A DNA stretch of 64,000 nucleotides from Chelonoidis abingdonii (taxonomy: Eukaryota; Chordata; Testudines; Testudinidae). Of the stretch, positions 32,432 through 45,403 are shown one piece after another. Numbering within the stretch: the stretch's first letter is position 1; each line of letters starts with the position of its first letter. The DNA lies in contig NC_133777.1 of assembly GCF_003597395.2 (NCBI RefSeq), positions 7,000,042-7,064,041 on the forward strand. Reading direction: 5' to 3'. The position numbers were made by a program, and so were the translations under genes. A model generated the notes under the pieces. The model was not told the DNA's origin. It searched no databases and saw only the letters and a list, made by a program, of their open reading frames with translations.

Positions 32432-32660
32432 TAAAGGATGGCACTGGAACAAATTATGCCTGGGTTCAGTTCCCACAGACCTGGGCCAAGTGAATCTCTC
32501 AGTGCCTCAAGTTCTCCCCCATGTAAAATGGGAATAATGTTTTCTTTGGCTGTCTTGTCTATTTGGATGGTAAGTTCTTTGGGGCAGGGACTCTTACTCA
32601 ATTTGTGTACAGCAGCCAGCATCAGAGGGTCCCAATCTGTTCTGGGTCCCAATCTGTGCT
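32432..32660 (+). mobile_element. MIR/CORE-like SINE
   Basis: GCCTGGGTTCAGTTCCCAC (B-box region), GGGCCAAGTGAATCTCTC, CATGTAAAATGGGAATAATG, TGGGGCAGGGACTCTTAC and TGTACAGCAGCCAGCATC occur in canonical order on the plus strand. The GGTCCCAATCTG word is repeated at the end. Confidence 0.8.
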
Positions 32661-33950
32661 GGGTTTCAAATTGCCTCTGATGCTCACTCCCTCATCACTG
32701 AAATGCAACTACTTCGTGGGTGGAACAAAGCAACCGTTCGGCCCTAGCGATGCCACACAGCAGTGGGGGGTTAGGAGGGGAAGTGAAGAGACATGGATTT
32801 GCTCAGGAAACTAAGGCCTTATTGCAGCAAATGCAGGGACTGGAGCCAGGGTTTAATCAGTTTCTGTCGGTGGTTGAGTGACTACAATTGTCTCACACAA
32901 TGGAGCCTGGCTGGCCAGTGAGAACAAAGGTCTCCTCAGGCCTCTGGGCACAAGTCAATCCCATACCCAAATGGGAAGGTGGCCCAGTGTGTCCTAACCT
33001 GGGAACAAACCTAGCCATACCATCTTCCATGCAGCCCCAGCAGCGAACAAGGCAGGGGTCAGAACCACCAGCCACTGGTCCTTTTGCTGCTTATGGTGCT
33101 GTTAGGCTGGTGGGGGAGAGCAGTCCCTTTCTGCTGCTGCTCAGACACCAGTAAAGCAAGTGGAAAAGTCTTATTTAGCTGCAGCTCACAGTGACCTTTT
33201 CTCTGCTGAGCCATTTCCCACCTCTTCCCAAAGAGGCTGTTTGTGTTTCATCAGGGAAAGGTCAAAAGGGGGTGGGGACAAACTTAAAGCATCCTTTCCA
33301 TTCACACCCCCCCAAGGAGACCCACAAAGGAATCATAACTCACTGCAAATAATGCCCCCCAATAATTCACCAGAAGATCCAAACCAGGGCACAGCACGAC
33401 CGGTTTCCTAGCACATTGGGACACGCTGAACTCACCTGCTGGATCCAAATCAGGCAATTACAGAATTCACCTCTTGCCAGTCGAGATCTACTGCAGGACA
33501 ATGGAGACTCAAGGCAGAGGCAGGCGCCAAATAAGCCCGTTTCCTGGAAAACTGCAGCTGCAGGAGGGCACCCAGGCTGGTGGAGCAGTGAGCATTCCAG
33601 GGGTCTAAGACTTTGTATCTTCCATTTAGCTCTCCCTCATCTGAGGCTGCTTATTCTGTAATTTTTTTCGTTTGATTGCTGCTTTACTGTGGAGAAATAG
33701 GGCATTGTACTAACAGTGAGAGAACCTGCCAAATCCTCTGCGGCTGTAAATCAGTGGTGCTGGGCTGATTGACACCAGCATTATTCAAAAGTGCCTAAGT
33801 GAGTTAGGAGTCCCTCTATGACTTAGGCACTTGCGCTAAAACATGGAATAGAGGCAACTGATCTATCCGTTTTAGCAAACCCTTTGACAGAAAGATGCAG
33901 CAATTAGCTATTATCCTGTTGACAGTGAAATATTAACGAACTAAGGGCCA
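32661..33950. other. Unique non-coding DNA
   Basis: No gene. 33780-33845 contains the partly palindromic AAAAGTGCCTAAGTGAG and TGACTTAGGCACTTGC, another dispersed reptile motif. Confidence 0.45.
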
Positions 33951-33954
33951 CTAT

Positions 33955-34020
33955 CCATCCCAAGCTTCAGCCTGAGCCCACCGTCCACACTGTAATTAAA
34001 CAGCCCCTTAGCCAGAGCTG
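33955..34020. mobile_element. Fragment related to the MITE at 23183-23411
   Basis: CCCAAGCTTCAGCCTGAGCC, then CACTGTAATTAAACAGCC and TTAGCCAGAGC, match 23318-23380 closely. Both termini are missing. Confidence 0.65.
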
Positions 34021-34164
34021 GGACAGTCTCCGTCCCACAGGACAGGACCTGCTGCAGGCTCACTCTACTAACCCCTCCTCCTCCAGGGCCTCCCATTCTG
34101 GGGAAGGTGGGGGAGTCCCCTATCTCCATAGTGCACAGGGCCTCAACATTCTTGAATCCAACCC

Positions 34165-34345
34165 TGCTGAGGATCTCAAAGCACCTTAGCTGGTACAGAT
34201 GATTTAACCCTCACAAAACCCTTGGGGAGATGGGGGTTGTGAGCCCCATTTTACAGGGAGAGAAGCTAAATTAGGTAGACTAAATGAGTCAGCCAAGGCC
34301 ATATGGTGAGTTACTGGCAGAGCCAGAACTGTCACAAAGTTCTCC
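34165..34345 (-). mobile_element. MIR SINE, inverse orientation
   Basis: AACCCTCACAAAACCCTTG, GAGCCCCATTTTACAGGGAG, GCCAAGGCCATATGGTGAG and TACTGGCAGAGCCAGAACT form the classical MIR order on the minus strand. Confidence 0.8.
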
Positions 34346-36295
34346 TGTCAACTAGTCCTGTGCTTTAACCAGTCCATACTATCTCTTCCCCCTATTATAA
34401 TGCATTTTGGACCCCAAACTGTTTTGGACATTTCTGCTAGAGCTTCAAGCTCACCATTCAGTGACTGGTACGGGGGTCACTACCATTGTAGAGCAGGGGA
34501 CCAGTCTGGTGGTGGAGTATGAGATGCAGAAGAAAGCCAAAAACAAGAGACTTTCCAAGCTGCAGCCAAGTGCCATATGGTCTCACCCCACTAGCCTGGC
34601 TTGCACAGTGTAGTTTTCTGCTGATTCCCTTTACTACTCTATACCTCATCCTTTTAAATGTAACACGCTAATAATATATTTCTGAGACTGCATTACTCCC
34701 TCTGGAATGAGACAAAAACAGCTAGACATACTAGCAGTAAAGGAGGAAGGACTAGGTAACCTGTAGCATGTAGGTGCAATATGATCCCTGTAAGGCTGCA
34801 GTGGTGTCTCTCTCCCAGATTTAAAGGGCAAGCAATCAGCCAAGCATGCTGGGAAATGAGCTTATAAAAGGGTGAAACCAAAGTGATGGGATTAGTGCTA
34901 ATCAGATAATTGTGGGGGAGGCTGCTTTTAGGGAAGGTGCTGTGAGTTCAATGGGTAGTCTGAGCTTATACTGGTAGAAATGTAGGGAGGACTGGGTGAG
35001 GTTCTCTGGGCTGTGATATGCAGCAGATAGGCTAGATGATAGAAAGGTCTCGGAGTAAATAAGGAGACTCTCCTGGCCCAGGACTGATGTAAAGATATGA
35101 ATCTGCCCTAATAGCTAACTCAAGGTTTAATCCTGAGGTTTTGTACTTACCTGAGCATGACAAAAAGCACCTGGAAAGTGTCTAATGGTTGGAAATGCTG
35201 TCTGATAACTCCAGCCAAGCAGAATGTTGCTAAGCTCCCCACACACATAATTCTGGCTCAGAATAAGTGGGGGATAGTCCCAGCCAAAGGACAATGTTTT
35301 ATTTTCAAGTCACAAGTGCCTGCAATCTGGCTTGTTTGGATGGTGCCTCCTAACTCTTTGCCTTACCAGCCTATTCTGATGCTACGACTGTGTTTTGTGA
35401 ATGGAAGGGCTTGGCCAAAATCTGACAGGAAAATAATCTCCCCTGAGTGTAACTCCGTAGCAAAGATCTCCTATCCTACTGAGTCAGCTTGTTCCCCTGA
35501 AATGTGTGCTGACGATGGCACCAGCTCTAGTGGAGCTGTTTTCATGGCTCAATCTGGACTCAACAGATCAGACTGTCTGCAGCCTTGAGCCAATTTTTCT
35601 AGTGGGATTTCTCTTTATGCTGCACTGTTTGCACAGGGTAATGTCTCTGAGGAAAAGATGTTCGTGTCATCTCTCTGGGCAGCATGTCTTCCAGATAGAC
35701 AAGCAGAGCACAACTGATACGCATAGATCTCCATACATCAGTCCTGTGTGCTGTGAATCATCCCCATGTGATCTAAGCAGCTACATAGTCAGGCCTATTT
35801 GGATTGAGTCCAATGGCCACAATCGCACAAGTTCTTTCAGTGCTTTGACTCAAGGGCATAACTTGTGTTTGTGTCCAAGACCAGAGGAGAGACCCAAAGA
35901 AAAATTCCAGCATTCTCTAGTGTCTTTCATCTTTTGTTCTTGCCTCACATACAGTAGAGAGGGTGCGTGTCTACCTCTACAGCTGAGCCCAAAGTGGGGA
36001 GCTCTATGTCTGAGATCTGATATCCTGGGGGCCCTGCATGACCCAGAGGGTTGGAACAGAGCCTTTCACAGGAAAGTGACTTCCGACAAGTGTGAATTTA
36101 CCCAAAATAAACTGGTAACACCTACATGGGGAAACCTTTATACATTTCCCATGACTCTGCCCAGAGCCCAGTACATGCTGGGATGGGACACACATCAGAT
36201 GTAGCGAATAAATCTGCTAGTTCTTTGCCTTTATGGCAAGTCACAATGCTGCAGTTCCAGGTTCCTCTGGTCAAGTAACCCTTATGGATGGTCCC
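34346..36295. other. Unique non-coding DNA with two overlapping open frames
   Basis: Plus-strand frames at 35157-35588 (143 codons) and 35506-36204 (232 codons) overlap in different frames. Neither product shows a domain, signal peptide or similarity I recognise, and no splice or promoter pattern supports them. I treat them as chance frames in a stop-poor region. Confidence 0.45.
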
Positions 36296-36446
36296 ATGGT
36301 TAGGCCAGTGGCTTGAGACTCTAGAGACAGGGGGTTGAATTCCTGGTTCTGCCACAGATTCCTTTTGTGAGCTTGAGCAAGACACTTATACATGGGTCTT
36401 GTTCTCTCACCTTCACAAGGGAGATAATGTTAACCTACCTTGCAGC
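36296..36446 (+). mobile_element. tRNA-derived SINE (MIR/CORE-like)
   Basis: GGCCAGTGGCTTGAGACTC (A-box region), GGGTTGAATTCCTGG (B box), TTCTGCCACAGATTCC, GAGCTTGAGCAAGACAC and AGGGAGATAATGTTAACC occur in order on the plus strand. Confidence 0.75.
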
Positions 36447-36714
36447 AGAGGCATCGTGGGGTAGTCAAATGTGGGTTTGAGCGGTTCAGATGCTACAGCA
36501 ATGAGTGGAGCTGTCTGAGCAGATAGATAGGCAGGTTGTTTCCCCTGAGAGTCAACTTACACCTCCTTCTCTTCAGTCTAATCCCATTGCTGCTAATTTT
36601 AGGCTCACCGAAGCCTAAAAAATGCCCCCTGCTGCTTGATGCAACCAGTTACTGTTGCAGTTTATCATGCGTGCTTTAATTATGGGCACAGACTAAAACC
36701 AGCTACTGTTTTTA

Positions 36715-36900
36715 CCTTTTTGTAGCACCTTTCCCCCAAAGACTTCAAACTGCTTTATAAACATGGAGAAAGGAAGCCTCTCACCACACCTGTAATGTTC
36801 CCCTTCTACAGGAAGGGAAACTGAGGCATGGGGAAGTGATATGACTTGCCCCAGGCCACTCAGCAGAGCTGGGAATAGAACCATGGGATCTTTCCTAATG
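36715..36900 (-). mobile_element. MIR/CORE-like SINE, inverse orientation
   Basis: AAACTGCTTTATAAACATGG, GGAAACTGAGGCATGGGG, GACTTGCCCCAGGCCACTC, and AGAGCTGGGAATAGAACC are the reverse-strand words of this SINE. Confidence 0.75.
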
Positions 36901-39900
36901 GGGGTGGAACTAGTCCTGTTACTCTGAGCTCAAGAGAGAGAGCTCTGCAGGGAATTAGCAGATGGGGGGGGGGGGAGAAAAGTGGGGTGACTGGTAGGGA
37001 AGGAGACACGCCTGCTCTTTACATTCATGAACCTTGCGTGCACCCACCCTCTCCTGTCACTTGTAGCAAAGTTTTTGACACTCCTACAACCTGCCATGTT
37101 TATGCAGGAATCTGGTAGGTCCCGCTTCCAGTAAGAAGGCATCCACAGCACTGAAGTCCCCATCACTGCTGGTCTCAATCAGTCCCTCTATTGGCAGCTC
37201 TACCAAAGAGGCTGAGGAGGGAATGGGCTGAGGAGACTGAACCAAGTTCTCCTTCTTGCAGATGGTCCCTCCAAGCCAGGGTTAGAGCACCTTGGTAGGG
37301 GCTGTGGAAGTGGTGCTTGCCCTGAGGCCACCAAGGCTGGCAACGGATACAGGATCCCAGCCCCCAGTGCTGTCAATACTGCACTAAGGGTCTCATCTGA
37401 AGCAGAAGATCATGGGAGTCTTCTTAAGTTGACCATCCAGGAGGAGAAATCGTGAAAGCTGGCTGAGAAGTTGTGTGGCAGGTCCTCCCTTGGACCGACT
37501 GCCTGCAGCAGGGATCATGGGCTTGTACAGTTGCCCAGAGCGGCGGTCGCATTGCACAAATAACCATGAAAGGCCGATGGACTTTGGAACCTCAGATGCA
37601 GGCCTCAGGGTAGCACTGAGTTATTATATAACCTGCTTGGCTCACGCCGGCCAGGCTCTTATGATAATCCTGCATGACTGGTGGCTGTTTTGCTCTGTGT
37701 CCTCATCTGGCAAGGCAGGGAGTGAGCAGGAAACCCCATGCCCTTCATTCCTGGCAGCAGATACAGTGCTCGGGCCTGTCCTCAGAGGGTGACACATCTA
37801 GAAATCAAGAGCTGGGAGGGGGGCAGAGGTTGGAATCTAAACTCACGCAGAGGCTGATGCTGCCAAATGGGACATGGGACAAATCTCCTCCCTGTTTGTG
37901 AGGAAGGGATGGCTGCTTTGGAGCTGTTTATCAGGGCTGGCAACTGCCCCAAAGTTGGTGAAACATTGCAGTTGCACGTTAATAGCCATGTCCTCTCAAT
38001 TCTCCTCAAAGTGCAGAATGCAAGGATTTGCTGACCATGAAGCAGGAAGCCCTGGCACCAGACACTGGAGGCCTCTTGCTGGGTTTGTTGCTAGGGAAAC
38101 AAGGAAGGCCTTGTTTTTCCTCTACACCACATCGCTCAGTGGCTAGAGAATCTGCCTGACTGCCAGGGTGGTGGCCATTTTGTGATGCCGAATTCACGCA
38201 GCATGTTGCAGAGGAGACATATGTCCTGCACCTCATTCCCAGGGAGACTTTACTTTGGGCCTTTCTTCTAGCTATTAACCTTAATCCAAAATAGAAGCCA
38301 CCCACGCTGAATGCATAGGGCAGATCTGCGTGCTTGGGAAAACACTTCATCGAAAGGCGGCTTCGAAACTCCAGACTAGGGGGGTTGGGTTAATTTTGAT
38401 GGATATAGAAGCCTAAAGAGTCAAAGGTGTTAGCATGACTCTATAACTTACCAATATTAAACCATTGTAAACAAGGTTTGGGGGTTGGTGGACAGAGACC
38501 TCAGGTTGCTTAGTTCTGTGGCAAACGCATCAAGACATTTATGCCAAAATTTGGAGATTTATTGGTTAGGATACACCAGAGGAAAGGAACTAAAACAAGT
38601 TACAAAGCACTTTAAAATTGAAATGGGATGATTATATAAAACGCACTGAACCACACTCCAGGCTATCAATTAGTCTTTCTGATGGGGAATTCTTCATTTT
38701 GTTTCTCAGTTCTGATGGAAGGATCAGATGCTTTTCCTGCTTTAGAGAAACTGAGGCCTGAGGGGAAGAAGAGACAGGATGCTAAAGGTGGGGGAAATAT
38801 AGCTTTCATTAATGTTCTCAGGATCCTGGGTGGCAGGTCAGTCACATATGGATGCTCTGGACTGGTGGATTGTCCACATCGGTTGTTGCTCTGGGCTCTG
38901 GCTCACCTGACTGATCTGGCACATCTCCTCTACTGGTCACTCTTAGGCTGGGCAGAGCCAGATGGGCAATCTCAGTTCATTGTGCCGCGTGGTGCTATTG
39001 ACCTCAAGATCAAAAGGAAACCCTAGAGAGAGAGGACGGGGTGGGGGGTGGGGGGACTGAAAGGAACACACAAACGAAGGGAAGCCAGAGCAGAACCTTG
39101 CGTGTTTTCGGTTGGAGTCTCCACTGGTGGTGGTCCTGCTGATGTGCTGAGGGCTGGGCTTCATGCAATGACTTTCGGGATCCATGGGTCAAGGACGAAG
39201 TCCATGGAGTGGAGCAGAGGCCTGGCGGCCTTCCCCCCCACTCCAAAAATCCCTCAGTCAGTCCATGCCCTGCCCAAGTCTCTTTTTAAGGGCCTTGAAG
39301 GAGCGAATAGTTCAGCCTCTCATTACTTTGTCCGCCTTATTTCTGATGTGCCATATTTGTGCCATTCACTTCTGGTCCCACACTTTTACTTTACCAGGGT
39401 TGGTCTCAGCATAGTCCTGGAGTTAGAGCAGCAAAGCCCCTTGGTTTAGACTAACTTTGTCTTTCTGTCTTTCACTTTCCCTGAGTTTTATGAAGCATTT
39501 TATGTCACAAGCTGACACAGGCTTTTGTTCCCTTTTCCCATTAACGTTTGTTATGACAGGTGCTTGGACCATTTCGTAAATGCTCAGCCACTTTCCTAGC
39601 CAGCCTCACAACTGGGGCAGGCTGACTACGCCCCAATTAACACTGCAGGGGCCAGGTTGTCAGCTGGTGTAAATGAACATAGCTTACTGGGCGTAGCTTT
39701 GCCAAGTGACTTGTTGAACTGCCTTTTACCTCCAGACACTGAGCTTTCAAGTAGCTGAATCATCATTTGCCAGCCACTCGAGAGTAAAGATAATTCACTT
39801 TTCAGCAAGCATGCAGCCAAGGCCTCTGGTCCTCCACTCTGCAGAAAGAAGCATGTTTGGTTTGATTTCCTTGGTACTTTAGACATGCTTAGACTCCATC

Positions 39901-42900
39901 TCGTCCACTTAAGCCAAGACTTTCATCTCTTAGCCGGCATCTCTATCATCTCACTCCTTGTTTAACATGGTTTCATGCATGCCCGTAGAATGACAATGCT
40001 CTCGCATTCAGATGATTCACCACTGATTGGTTAACTGTCACCAGTAACCCTCGCACCATGGGAGATGAGAGAGAATTTCATACATAACTTAGTCAATCAT
40101 TTGGTCTGGATGCTAGAGAGGCGACAACATTGTTAGGCATGGGGCACATGTTATGAGATCTTTCTGTCCCCTTGTGATTATTAAACTTAGTTTTCAGTCT
40201 CGTCAGAAATTTTAGCACTTGCACATGTTTCCCCATTTATGGTGCTTGTTTCCTTTTGCTTTCACTGGAGTGAGACACACTAGATTGGTAAATTTCACAT
40301 TCTGGGGATCTAGCACAACCATGCTGGTTACTCCCCGATCCGTAGAGGATGTTGGGATCTTGCTCCTTGGTTCCCTGTTGGAGCAGAAATCAGTGACGTG
40401 GAATCTAGGGATTTTCTTAGTGCAGTTTGCTAATTTACATTACATATGCCAGTCCTGGAACAGAGGTAGTCACAACCAGCACACAGGGGCTTTCACAAAT
40501 ATCAGGCAGGAAATCCCTTCATTCAGTAATCTCAGCCCAAACACCAATGCCCATTCCAAAGCAGCTCTGTCTCAAGCATTGACTGTGGTTAGCAAGATTA
40601 AGGTAAGAGAGCAAACTCTCATTTGCCACAGCTTCCTTCCTCCTCTTGCTGAAAGGGTGTACATCACAAAACTAATAACGCTGCATTTCTTCAGAAATTA
40701 ATAGTGCCACCTGGTGACTTCTGTCATTGGTCATCATGTTTCTAGAAGGAGAAGACACACCTGCTAAAAGGGAAAATTCCAGCAGTGGGTAACCTAAGTC
40801 TACCCCACCCACCCAGCATTCCCTAGAGTTCTGAATAGCTGCATAGTGTAACTCCCAAGCCAGATACCCTTCTCCCTTGTGCTTAAGAAGAGTCTCTGAC
40901 GGCTGCAACATTAGGGCTTATATTTGCCTTAAGCTGACACCACTAGAGAGTGACTTGATCACAGACTTCAGCAGATGGATCACTCCATCCACTAGAAGGC
41001 AGTCATGCCCCATTCACAGTTGCTGGTGTATCACAACCCTTCCAGCAAAATAAGAGTGCTGTCTGACAGGAAAACAATGATTTACCATCAGAAAAGCTGT
41101 GGGTAAAGAGCTTTCGAGAGAAAGCATTAACTGAGATTAATTACAACACGGGGAATTTTCCGCACACATCAAATCAATCATACGAGGCTCTATCACCATC
41201 AATAAATTCCATTTATCTCCTGCTTGACATAAAGCCAGATGAGGCTACTCCACACACACGACGCAGCCCGGCAGGTTATTGATGGTGCTTATATCTCTGG
41301 AAGCACCATTCCTGGAAATGCAGATAAGGAAAAGGAAAGAGATGCATTTTTCTGTCTGTCATTGACTTCCCTAAAAGTCGCCCTCCTTCTCATCACAACT
41401 CACTCCTGACTTCTGCCAGCGATGTCCACCCAGATATCTGGGTATGAGCATAAACAAAGCTGTCTGCAGACTGTTGTATGACATGACTGGTGTATGTTCC
41501 AGGCCAGAGCTGGGTGCATGTCAGTGTTGGGTGAGGACTCCCTGCCCATGTGCGTGAAATTCAGTCCTGGTCAGGAACACAGCACGTGGTTCTGTACAAA
41601 GCAGTGAGTGTTCTTCCCAGCTCCCATCCCTTCTTCCTTCCCTGTTCTGTGGAACTGTTTTCTTGTTTTGAACCATCAGGCAGACACAGTGACTGCAGAC
41701 AACAGCTTCCCCAGAGCTCTGGTCTGGCCCAAAGCACATTGTGTTTGTTTATTTAGCTCCTCCCTACTTCTTCATTGCTAGTAACCTCTAGTTTTCCAGC
41801 AGGGGCAGCAGAGAAGACTCTGGCAGTGGGAAGATGGCCTCCGATAGCCCATTCCAGCTGCTCAGAGGAGCCATCTGGTTCCCAGGAGTGAAAGGAAACT
41901 AGAGTGGCCGGCTTGTTGATTATTCCTCTCACTGCCCCTTTCCAGCAACTGGGACCCTCCAAGCCATGGGCACCGTTGGAATAAACCTCTAATGGCTGCA
42001 CTAGAGGTTACAGGTGGTCCCAATTTCATAAGGAGAATGAGTAATGTTAAATAAAACCTCTCCTGGATTTCATCAGCTCATCCTCTCCCTCCCGCTCCCC
42101 AGGTGTGGCACGCATCTCTGAAGGCCCCAGCAAACCATCCTACCGCTCATCCCGGCTCTTTTCAGTGCATGCAGAGGAAAAGGTTGAATTACCTGCGGAG
42201 CTTGTCAAACTGATTGGAATGGCCAGGACTGTGAACAGAAACAAAGCAGGCACTACCCAGCCCTGCACTCTTCAAACAGCCACTCGGGAGCAGCAGCAAG
42301 CCATGGGCCCGCAGCCTTGGCGCATCTGCTGGCAAACCTGCCCTGCTTTGCGTCAGAGGGCAGCATTCTCCCTGTTGGACAGGAGCAGACACTGGGCCAG
42401 AGTCTGATCAAAGGTGAATCCAGAGTAACACCCTTGACTCTGCTGGAGTCATCCCGGAGGTAAAGCTTGTGTGAGAGGAGAACTGAGTCCCATATATCTA
42501 ATCTGGAGGTAAGGCAGGACCCATCAAAATTCTCCCATCAGCTCCCAGAAGGGTGACAGAAGAAAACCAATATCTCCTTAAATTTGGGCATCAGCATTCT
42601 TGAGAGCAGATCAGTGTCACCCATCCAGGCCCCAGGCTCAGTACAGTGCAGATGGAGACAGCAGCTGCTTTGTTTGCCATCACTGGGAAAAAAACCTCCC
42701 TTCACAGCTCCATGAAACACAAGACGTGCCCTCAGGTCTCTGGGGAGCAGCAGCATTTCTGGGTGTTACAATGCTTTCAGTCAAAGAATCCTTCACATGC
42801 TTGTGCGTTCCTCTCTCCTTACTACGATTCCCCTGCCTCCAGGCTACCCAGCAGTGGCGGGGAATGGGCAAACGCCAATAGCACGTCACAGACTGGGACC

Positions 42901-43495
42901 CTGTTCTCTAGGGCCAGGCTCGTGCTGCTGAGTTTCCCCTCATTCCTGTTGGCCAGCTCGCTTCCTAGTGTGAGCGGGGAGCTCAGCCTCCATGGCCCAT
43001 TCACGCCTGAGCCTCTCGGATGAAGCTACTGCCAAAGAGCTGGAGGTGAGCTGTCGAGGAGCAAAATGTTAAGCCCTTGAGGTAGAATCCTCTTCTGTGA
43101 CCTCTGACCTTCCACGGGTGCTCTGCGCTTCTTCAGCGGGGGGAAGTTGTGTCTGAGTTTGGGGGTAGCGAGCGGAAAGAAGTTGGGTTCCCCCAATAGA
43201 GCCATTACAGCTGAATGCTGCTGCAGGTCTTAAAAGGAGTCCTAGATGATATATGATGCCAGTGCATATATAGTATGGGAGGTGTGTGTGCAGGAGATGG
43301 GTGCAGACCAAACTCCGAGCTCCAACCCTTCCCTGTATTTTGGGTGTTCCAAATTCAAACGTGCATCCAAATTTTGCAACTGGCCCAAGCTCATCCCTGG
43401 TGCCACTGTCTCCATTGACTTCAATGGAATTACCCCAGGGATGAATTTGCACCCTTCCCTCTTCTCTTCACTTTATAATGGACCTTACCAAATCC
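36901..43495. other. Long stretch of mostly unique non-coding DNA
   Basis: 6.6 kb without a recognisable gene. There is a G run at 36966-36976. 41100-41375 is balanced and carries AGATTAATTACAAC, ATCAAATCAATC, TTTATCTCC and AGATAAGG (homeodomain- and GATA-like words), and could be a regulatory block. 42103-42182 is an exon-like segment, listed separately. Short frames elsewhere have no known domains. Confidence 0.45.
42103..42182 (+). other. Weak candidate exon (80 bp)
   Basis: A pyrimidine-rich tract (TCCTCTCCCTCCCGCTCCCC) followed by AG ends at 42102 and makes a good 3' splice-site match. The next 80 bases are open in one frame (VARISEGPSKPSYRSSRLFS, then VHAEEK) up to AAAAG before GTTGAA, a weak donor. 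I do not recognise the peptide. No neighbouring exon is seen, so this may well be chance. Confidence 0.15.
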
Positions 43496-43499
43496 CTGC

Positions 43500-44133
43500 A
43501 TCCAAACCCTGTGGCTATCAGCTAATCAAACAACATGCACAAACCTCTTAGGACACCAAAACTCCAATCCTGTTCTTAAAAAAGGTTAATTTTATTAAAA
43601 ACAATAAGAAAGAAAATACATCTTGAACTTAGGCTTTTGCTAGATTTTAGAAAAGCAATTCCAAAAACCAAGCACCCCAAATATCTATCTTGGGGGTTCA
43701 GCTTAAAGGTTACAGGCTAACAAAACATCTGGGGTTAGCACAGAGGAGTCCACAAGCCAATAAGAAACAACCCTAATTGCGCCTAGCTAAACATTCTGAT
43801 CTACTTACGCATTTGGAGTTCAGATAAGTAGTTCTAGGTATGATCTGATAATTTATGATCATACCCGGCTTAAGGTGCTATAGCATGGCTACTCTGTCCC
43901 TCTAGCCCAGAGAACAACAGGGAAAGGGAAAGTTTCATTCCCAATTTTAAAGAGTTCTACCTTCTCATTGGCTCTGGTGGTCAGGTGTCCACTTTTTTTT
44001 TCTTTTCCTGGGGGACTTTTTAACCCTTTAGAGGTAAAGCAAGTAAAGAACAGCTACGAAGAGGGATTTTCCAGCTAACTGGCTGGCTGGGTGTCCATCA
44101 AAGGGAGCCAACCCCTGCCCACTTTATTTATCA
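43500..44133 (-). mobile_element. LTR, partial, related to the one at 59600-60522
   Basis: On the minus strand it begins TGTGATAAATAAAGTGGGC and runs through CACCCAGCCAGCCAGTTAGC. It carries an AATAAA signal (TTTATT at 43591-43596 on plus) followed by TTAAGAACAGGATTGGAG and TTTGTGCATGTTGTTTGATT. The last two blocks match 60165-60225 almost word for word. The U5-like end present in the other copy is missing. No internal coding region is attached. Confidence 0.75.
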
Positions 44134-44524
44134 CAGTATGTCTGCCTTCCTGGGCCCTGTTACCATTATCGTGATGGGCAGCAGCTATGGGCATGGTACA
44201 ATCATGTGACAAGGCCTCAGCTGCACGGGGGACGGCCACTCCACTGGCGTAAATCAGCAGAGCTCATCCAAAGTCTCTGGCATTATTCCCATTCACAGCC
44301 ACTCCCTGCTGCCCCAACGTCCCCGGGCTGTGGCCTGAAATATTTAGCTAACATTTAGCTAAATGGCACCCGAACTGCCAGCCAGGAATGCGGTGTTTCC
44401 CCAGCCAGGCATCTCAGTTATGGGGAAAGCTCTTGTCTGCATGCTAGGAAGTGTGGAGACTGTTTGCGTGTCCCCTTTGAATCGGACAGCACTGGGGCTG
44501 CGTGCAGAAAGGCTGGGCGGGAGG
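44134..44524. other. Unique non-coding DNA
   Basis: Nothing recognised apart from a short GGCGTAAATCAGCAGAGC word of a dispersed amniote repeat. Confidence 0.45.
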
Positions 44525-44780
44525 GATCAGCTGGAGGCAGACCCTGATCTGAAAGGCCAGAAGAACTAGGCTTGCTGCCAACCATGGTGGTCCTTCTCCT
44601 AGGGTGACCAGATGTCCCGATTTTATAGGGACAGTCCTGATTTTTCGGGTCTTTTTCTTATATAGACTCCTGTTACCCCCCCATCCCCGTCCCTATTTTT
44701 CACATTCACTATCTGGTCACGCTAAAAGGGAGACCCTTGACTGTTTCTAAGTATAAGAGGCATCTTTCCACATGGGCTGG
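44525..44780 (+). repeat. Unclassified dispersed repeat, copy A (split by a MITE)
   Basis: 44525-44595 and 44725-44780 match 50983-51055 and 51066-51122: CCTGATCTGAAAGGC, GCTTGCTGCCAACCATG, TTGACTGTTTCTAAG (TTTGACTGCTTCTAGG in copy B) and GGCATCTTTCCACATGGGC. Copy A carries a MITE between the two halves and copy B does not. I do not recognise the family. Confidence 0.7.
44600..44724 (+). mobile_element. Short hAT MITE inserted in repeat copy A
   Basis: The ends TAGGGTGACCAGATGTCC and ATCTGGTCACGCTA are inverted repeats. The interior words CGATTTTATAGGGACAGTCC and GTCTTTTTCTTATATAGAC match, inverted, the element at 10330-10448. No intact 8-bp duplication is visible here. Confidence 0.8.
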
Positions 44781-45400
44781 ATCTTCCAACTGTTTCTCCA
44801 ATGAGCAATTTTATTTGCAAGAGTCGTCCCGTCCCGTGGCACCGACTGCAGGGTCAGGCCCTCAGACCCCACTCTCAGTGCCAGGCCTGTGAGGCAGCTC
44901 ATTTTTCATCACCATTCAGGGATAACTGACACTGCTCTGTTGTGGCAGGGAGGGAGGAGAGGAGCTGGGTGGCATTCATCCCTAGGTGGAGGATCAGCAC
45001 AAGACCTGCGCGCTTGCAAAGTTCCTGCCTCACACAGGCCTTATAGAGGGGTGATCTTCACAGATCAGCCTTTCCCGTGTTCTCCTCTCCAGCCTGTGTT
45101 GCAGTCCATTTGCCCTCTCAGCAAGGGCACACGCTAAAGGCAGCAGCAGGCAAGTGTTCAAGGCTTTACCCCTAGCTCTGTGCATCTCTGTGATGAGCTA
45201 GGAGGGATGCATAGAGCTAGTGGGAATAACCTGGCACCACAGCGTGGTCACTGTGACTGCCCATGTGTCATCACTCCATGTGTTTTCTTTTCCATGTCTC
45301 TCTCGAGTTGGCGCCAGTGTCTCAGCTGGATTTATGTTTGCAGACCAGAGCAGTGTCTGGTACCGAACTTTATGCACGCCTCAAGGCTCCTCTGAGCGTC
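44781..45400. other. Unique non-coding DNA
   Basis: Nothing recognised. Confidence 0.5.
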
Positions 45401-45403
45401 GTA

